Positions 5,565 to 9,439 of a stretch of DNA of 9,439 nucleotides are shown one piece after another; positions within the stretch are counted from its first letter, which is position 1; the number at the start of each line of letters is the position of its first letter. Source of the stretch: Deltaproteobacteria bacterium (GTDB taxonomy: Bacteria; Desulfobacterota; Syntrophobacteria; B119-G9); NCBI GenBank assembly GCA_003646715.1, contig QMLL01000046.1:1-9439 (forward strand), written 5' to 3'. Under the pieces are notes generated by a model. That model did no database searches. It worked only from the letters and a program-made list of their open reading frames with translations, and was not told the origin of the DNA. The position numbers were made by a program, and so were the translations under genes.

Positions 5565-6131
5565 CTAAATTTTCAGTTTTTTATAGCCGAAATCATTATT
5601 TAAATACAAAACATGATCAGGACTGATCGGTAACTGTTGAAAGATATTTCTTTCAAGTTTTTTCATTTTCCTTTCCATCTCGGTTAACCATTCTCTTTTT
5701 TCCGGCGTGTTACCGTAACGTTGTCTTAAATCTTCGAATCTGTGTTCCAAGGTAACTATTCTGTCGTGAAGCACCCTTTTGTCCGCATAATTCACAAGCT
5801 TTACTTCATCAACAGGCTCTTCCAATTCTTCGTCCAGGAGCCTTATATGATTCTCTATTATTGGCACAAGCTCGTCATATCCTACCTTCTTAACCATTTC
5901 TGCCCCTTTTTTTGCGTGGTTTTCCCCGGTAACTAACGATTCGGTTTTCCCGATGTCATGGAGCAAGCTTCCAGCTTCTATTAGACGGATATTGAGGGGA
6001 TGACCGTAGAGGGATAGGAGCCGTCCGAGATACTTGGCTACTTTTGCCACCACGAAGCTGTGCCTTTTTATATTATCGAGCATTCCGGTTGATGTCATCA
6101 ACCTGAGACATTCCTGGATATCGGGTATCAT
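5565..6131 (-). CDS. HD-domain (HDIG) metal-dependent phosphohydrolase
   Basis: A 188-residue soluble protein. The HD signature is intact: H24 (KRHSFVVAKVA), H58-D59 in LLHDIGKTE, H95 in IENHIRL, and D117 in NYADKRV, giving the metal ligands expected of the superfamily. The C-terminal 60 residues are charged and helical, with a possible coiled coil (TLEHRFEDLRQRYG, then EWLTEMERKMKKLERN), and end in a lysine-rich tail. HD proteins hydrolyse phosphoesters, often of nucleotides, and the exact substrate cannot be read here. It lacks the extra HD-GYP residues, so cyclic-di-GMP hydrolysis is not supported. The ATG at 6131 has no clear ribosome site; inner ATGs (M12, M17) are possible but would shorten the first helix before H24. 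It lies 30 bases after gspE and 15 before ddl, so it is likely co-transcribed with both. Confidence 0.85.
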   Translation of the reverse strand: MIPDIQECLRLMTSTGMLDNIKRHSFVVAKVAKYLGRLLSLYGHPLNIRLIEAGSLLHDIGKTESLVTGENHAKKGAEMVKKVGYDELVPIIENHIRLLDEELEEPVDEVKLVNYADKRVLHDRIVTLEHRFEDLRQRYGNTPEKREWLTEMERKMKKLERNIFQQLPISPDHVLYLNNDFGYKKLKI

Positions 6132-6161
6132 GATTTTTTTAACCAGAATAGTTTTCCTGGA

Positions 6162-7856
6162 CTAGGCCTGGGTAACTCTAATAACTTCTTCGACAGTTGT
6201 AAAGCCTTCGAGAACTTTTTGTGCTCCGTCTTGCCGGAGCGTCACAAGTCCCTTTCTCAAGGCTTCTCTCTTTATATCGTTTGAATCAGAAGTGCGGCTT
6301 ATGAGTGACTTAATTTCATCATCCAGTATGAGCAATTCATAGATTCCCATTCTTCCCCTAAACCCCGTGTGACTGCATTCCGGGCATCCCTTGCCACGAT
6401 AAAACTTTGTTCCCGAGATAGCTTCATCATCAAGGCCGATTTCTTTTAGCGAAAACACCGGAGGATTATATTCTTCTTTGCAGAAAGGACAGATTACCCG
6501 CACCAATCTCTGAGCCAGGATAGCATTCACCGCAGAAGAAACCAGGAAAGGCTCGATACCCATGTCTATTAATCGGGTAATAGCACCCGCAGAATCATTG
6601 GTATGCAGGGTCGAGAAAACAAGGTGACCTGTCAGGGCAGATTGGATAGCTATTTCAGCAGTTTCAAGGTCACGTATTTCACCAACCAGTATTACGTCCG
6701 GATCCTGTCTTACAATTGACCTGAGTCCAGTGGCAAAGGTGAGGTTTATCTTGGGATTCACCTGTATCTGACCTATTCCGTCAAGCTGGTATTCGATGGG
6801 ATCTTCAATGGTAATAATATTTTTGTCCGGAGAATTTATCCTGCTCAACGCTGCGTACAGAGTCGTTGTTTTACCGCTTCCAGTGGGCCCGGTTACGAGA
6901 ATGATGCCGTTTGGTTGACTGATTAACTTCAGAAAAGTATCCAGTTGCTTGTCTGAAAGTCCCAACTCCTCAAGACGAAGCAGTGATTCGCTCTTATCAA
7001 GCAATCGTAGAACAACTCTCTCACCAAATATCGTGGGCAAGGTTGATACCCTGATATCTATGGGGCGATCGCCTATCTTAATTTCTATCCTGCCATCCTG
7101 GGGCAACCGTTTTTCCGCTATATTCAATCTTGCCATTATCTTTATCCTGGAAACGATGGCAGAATGAATATGCCGCGGAGGCGAAAGGGTATTATACAAA
7201 ATACCGTCAATTCTGAACCTGACCTTGAGATGCCGCTGGAATGGTTCAATGTGGATATCACTTGCCCTTGACTTAACAGCCTGCGAAAGAATCAGATTCA
7301 CGAGCCGAATGATAGGGGCATCGCTTGTGTCATCCAGCAAATCGGCTGTTTCTTCAAGCTGAGAAAGTATTTCAGAACTTTCGTCACTGTCCATATCAGC
7401 TATCACGCTTTCTGCCGTATGAGTGGCCTGGTCGTATGTTCTGTTTATTGCCGAAAGCACCTCGTTTTCCGGGGCAAGAAAAATATCGATATTTTCCATT
7501 TCCAGGATAATTCTAATGTCATCAACCGCAGAAATACTCCTTGGGCTACTTATAACCACAACAGTCCTGTCATCCGAATATTTTATGGGAACTATTTTGT
7601 GGAGCCTCAGGTACTGAATTGGGAATTTTTCGGTGATAGTGACATCAAGTTGATCATCTGTAATTTTATCAATTACGGGGATGCTCCACTGCTTGCCAAG
7701 AGCTTCTATAAGCTGGCTTTCATCCAGCAGGTTGGCTTGTAATACTGCTTCCCAGAAGTCTTTTTTCTTCTCTTCCTGAATCCTTCTCACTTCTTCAAGA
7801 GATTCAGGAAGTATATGAAAATCTTCGACAAGTATATTTTCAAGAGCTCTCATCAT
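6162..7856 (-). CDS. gspE: Type II secretion system ATPase GspE
   Basis: The cytoplasmic hexameric ATPase that powers pseudopilus assembly in type II secretion. The protein is 564 residues. The first ~150 form an N1E/MshEN-type domain (NLLDESQLIEALGKQWSIPVID and onward). A linker (DMDSDESSEILSQLEE) and the N2E domain follow (SDAPIIRLVNLIL, RASDIHIEP, RFRIDGILY). The motor core has Walker A GPTGSGKT at 323-330, IITIEDPIEYQLDGIGQ as the Asp box, Walker B DPDVILVGEIRD at 385-396, and a His box GHLVFSTLHTND. The zinc finger is complete: CPFC (456-459) and CPEC (491-494). The C-terminal GFTTVEEVIRVTQ is GspE-like, though PilB is a close paralogue; the adjacent gspD favours GspE. There is no Shine-Dalgarno site before the two tandem ATGs at 7856 and 7853. 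gspF does not follow; an HD protein and ddl do. Confidence 0.93.
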   Translation of the reverse strand: MMRALENILVEDFHILPESLEEVRRIQEEKKKDFWEAVLQANLLDESQLIEALGKQWSIPVIDKITDDQLDVTITEKFPIQYLRLHKIVPIKYSDDRTVVVISSPRSISAVDDIRIILEMENIDIFLAPENEVLSAINRTYDQATHTAESVIADMDSDESSEILSQLEETADLLDDTSDAPIIRLVNLILSQAVKSRASDIHIEPFQRHLKVRFRIDGILYNTLSPPRHIHSAIVSRIKIMARLNIAEKRLPQDGRIEIKIGDRPIDIRVSTLPTIFGERVVLRLLDKSESLLRLEELGLSDKQLDTFLKLISQPNGIILVTGPTGSGKTTTLYAALSRINSPDKNIITIEDPIEYQLDGIGQIQVNPKINLTFATGLRSIVRQDPDVILVGEIRDLETAEIAIQSALTGHLVFSTLHTNDSAGAITRLIDMGIEPFLVSSAVNAILAQRLVRVICPFCKEEYNPPVFSLKEIGLDDEAISGTKFYRGKGCPECSHTGFRGRMGIYELLILDDEIKSLISRTSDSNDIKREALRKGLVTLRQDGAQKVLEGFTTVEEVIRVTQA

Positions 7857-7865
7857 TATATATAA

Positions 7866-7895
7866 AATATACGTCCGTTTCCGGAAACAGGTAAA
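7866..7895 (-). promoter_or_regulatory. Possible gspE promoter with a palindrome in its spacer
   Basis: On the minus strand, TTTACC (7895-7890, 4 of 6 to TTGACA) and TATATT (7871-7866, 5 of 6 to TATAAT) are 18 bases apart. The spacer holds the perfect palindrome GTTTCCGGAAAC (7877-7888), a natural place for a repressor. The start point would fall about 7859, only a few bases before the gspE ATG, giving a nearly leaderless message. This agrees with the lack of a Shine-Dalgarno site. It is a by-eye prediction. Confidence 0.35.
7877..7888. repeat. Perfect palindrome GTTTCCGGAAAC
   Basis: A 12-base perfect palindrome between gspD and gspE, inside the predicted promoter spacer. In RNA it could form only a short, loop-less structure, so a protein-binding site is the more natural reading. 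Confidence 0.5.
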
Positions 7896-7916
7896 GAAAA
7901 GCCCAGGGGGCTTCCC
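7893..7916 (-). terminator. Terminator-like hairpin after gspD
   Basis: Downstream of the gspD stop codon (7925-7923), the minus strand has AAGCCC-CCT-GGGCTT (7913-7899), a 6-bp stem with a 3-base loop, extendable by G-T pairs. It is followed by TTCTTT (7898-7893). This resembles a weak intrinsic terminator or attenuator between gspD and gspE. It would lower rather than abolish readthrough. Confidence 0.5.
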
Positions 7917-7922
7917 GTCTTT

Positions 7923-9439
7923 TTACTTCATATACCATTTAGAACCCATCTCTTCAAAAGATTTCTCTTCAAGTTTGTCGATGTACTTTTTCTTTTCCCT
8001 GGTAAATTCTTTCGCTTCCTGAGGATTCGTAATTATATGGGGTGATATAAAGATCAGAAGGTTCGTTTTCCGGTTAGTGGTGTCCTCTACACTGAATAGC
8101 CACCCCAGTCCCGGTGCATCACCCAAACAAGGAGTTGATGTTCTTCCATATGTCAAAGTATCTCCTATTAAGCCACCAATTACAATTGTATAAGAATCTT
8201 TAATTTCAACTGTAGTCTCAGCAGACCTTTTAAGGGTGGTGGGCGCAAGTTCTTCATCTCCTATACCAGGAATTAATCTCGTGACTTCTTGCGTAATCTT
8301 CATGCGAACGTAGCGATTTTCATTTATGTGCGGCACTATTTTCAGTGTGACACCGACATCTTTATAGTCAAATGTACGAATAGCCCGGGACGTTGTTTCG
8401 GTACCTTCATCTATCCTGGTGGCATACGGCACGTTTCTGCCGACGATTATGGTAGCCTCTTCGTTATCAGTGGTTAATAATTGAGGTGTTGAGAGAATTC
8501 TAATGTCATTTCTCTTTCTCATAGCTCTGATGAGTGCTGACAATGATGGGAAATTCATTCCGGCAAAACTTATTGTTTCACCGACGATCCCTAGAGTTAA
8601 TCCCTCACCCAGGGCAGGCGCTATTCCCTGGTGAACCAATCTTGTCATTCTGCCTATATTAGAAGCGTTACTGCCTCCAAACACCAGACCCTCTTTCCCC
8701 GATACGGAGGCACTGTTGAAACTTTGCCATTCGACTCCAAGAGATATTTCAAGGTCCGTGGAAACTTCCATCAGGAGGGCCTCCACAAAAACCTGGTGTC
8801 TGGGGATATCTAGCTTCTTGATAACCTGTAAAAGAGTCTGGTAGTCGGACGGATCGGCAGTTATGACAAGGCTGTTGGTGGCTTTATCAGCAACTATTTT
8901 AACACTAGATGCCATTATCGGCTTTTCACCCTTGGCCTTTGCAGATTTACCACCAGAGATATCCGTAAGCACCTTGGCCAGTTCCTCGGCATCTGCATGT
9001 TCAAGGTAGTAAACATGTACATTGCCTTTACCCGTGGGAGTGGGCACATCCAGCCTTTTTATCAGTTCTTTTATCTTCCTCGTCTCGTTCGGGGTACCCA
9101 CGATTACCAAAACATTAATCCTGTCAATGGGTACTATTTTTGCCATAGTTTGATACTTACCCAGTTTTCTTCTACCCTGAACCTTTGCTTGCAAAAGCTG
9201 CGTCAACTTACTGGCAAGCTTCTCAGAAGACGCATATTTCAATTTAACAACAGAAAAACGGACATCATGAATTGAAACGTCAATATCTTTTATTATCCTG
9301 ACCAGGCGGTTTATGTTTGACTGGTAATCAGTGAGGATTAAGGTATTGGCAGGTGGGTAACTGGCAATCAGCCCCTGCCTGGAAACCAGGGGCGTTAAGA
9401 GTTTTTTCAATTCGTTTGCATCGGCAAACTGTAGAGGTA
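7923..9439 (-). CDS. gspD: Type II secretion system secretin GspD, 5' end cut off by the window edge
   Basis: The outer-membrane channel of the type II secretion system. The frame stays open to base 9439, so the N-terminal part (signal peptide, N0 and part of N1) is outside. A TTG at 9410 is not the start, since coding sequence (PLQFADANELKKLL) continues upstream. The visible 505 residues hold the rest of the N1-N3 domains, each with the KH-like pattern. Examples are ANTLILTDYQSNINRLVRI, then INVLVIVGTPNETRKIKELI, and later NSLVITADPSDYQTLLQVI. The secretin domain follows (QVFVEALLMEVSTD, LSTPQLLTTDNEEATIIVGRNVPYAT). Its end has TTVEIKDSYTIVIGGL, CLGDAPGLGWLFS and KTNLLIFISPHII. TPCLGDAPGLGWLF departs slightly from the usual VPLLGDIPLLGNLF. 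About 35 charged residues follow; no long pilotin-binding S-domain is obvious. It is first in the visible minus-strand cluster. Confidence 0.92.
   Translation of the reverse strand, partial: PLQFADANELKKLLTPLVSRQGLIASYPPANTLILTDYQSNINRLVRIIKDIDVSIHDVRFSVVKLKYASSEKLASKLTQLLQAKVQGRRKLGKYQTMAKIVPIDRINVLVIVGTPNETRKIKELIKRLDVPTPTGKGNVHVYYLEHADAEELAKVLTDISGGKSAKAKGEKPIMASSVKIVADKATNSLVITADPSDYQTLLQVIKKLDIPRHQVFVEALLMEVSTDLEISLGVEWQSFNSASVSGKEGLVFGGSNASNIGRMTRLVHQGIAPALGEGLTLGIVGETISFAGMNFPSLSALIRAMRKRNDIRILSTPQLLTTDNEEATIIVGRNVPYATRIDEGTETTSRAIRTFDYKDVGVTLKIVPHINENRYVRMKITQEVTRLIPGIGDEELAPTTLKRSAETTVEIKDSYTIVIGGLIGDTLTYGRTSTPCLGDAPGLGWLFSVEDTTNRKTNLLIFISPHIITNPQEAKEFTREKKKYIDKLEEKSFEEMGSKWYMK

Noticed and set aside
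5565..6131. A cyclic-di-GMP phosphodiesterase of the HD-GYP type
   Set aside because: The HHExxDGxGYP region is absent; only the basic HD ligands are seen.
7923..9410. Treating the TTG at 9410 as the start of gspD
   Set aside because: The frame continues upstream with secretin-like sequence to the window edge, and the signal peptide and N0 domain are missing. The gene is therefore cut by the window.

Overview
This window looks like chromosomal DNA of a Gram-negative bacterium with moderate GC content, most likely in the Desulfobacterota (former Deltaproteobacteria). The reasons are an outer-membrane type II secretion secretin next to its ATPase, a DUF4388 (PATAN) protein, and an FHA-type protein of the kind common in that group. 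The taxonomic call is an inference from gene content only.

Layout. Positions 1-440 (minus strand) hold the 5' part of a DUF4388 protein that runs off the left edge. Positions 441-988 are a divergent intergenic region. It has a good sigma-70-like promoter and a foldable leader on the minus strand, and a second promoter candidate on the plus strand. Positions 989-3016 (plus) encode a 675-residue helical/TPR-like protein with degenerate FHA-like modules at its C-terminus. After a 189-base gap, 3206-3829 (plus) encodes an unrecognised 207-residue protein with a DGMHR motif in a ParB/sulfiredoxin-like context. It ends convergently, 35 bases from a long minus-strand cluster.

The minus-strand cluster reads, in transcription order, from the right edge: gspD (secretin, 5' end outside the window), gspE (secretion ATPase), an HD-domain hydrolase, ddl (D-alanine-D-alanine ligase), and a divergent DUF72 protein. 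Spacing is tight (66, 30, 15 and 5 bases), which suggests co-transcription. However, the gspD-gspE gap carries a terminator-like hairpin, then a promoter-like pair of hexamers around a perfect 12-base palindrome, so gspE onward may also have its own control. gspF and the pseudopilin genes do not follow gspE. Instead the secretion ATPase leads into a peptidoglycan-precursor gene and two poorly characterised genes.

Working together: GspD forms the outer-membrane channel and GspE powers pseudopilus assembly of the type II system. Ddl makes the D-Ala-D-Ala dipeptide for cell-wall precursors. The HD and DUF72 proteins are unassigned companions. The left-hand genes (DUF4388, FHA-like, DGMHR protein) look regulatory or protein-interaction related, but their pathway cannot be named from sequence. 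No RNA gene, mobile element, CRISPR array or clearly transferred segment was seen.
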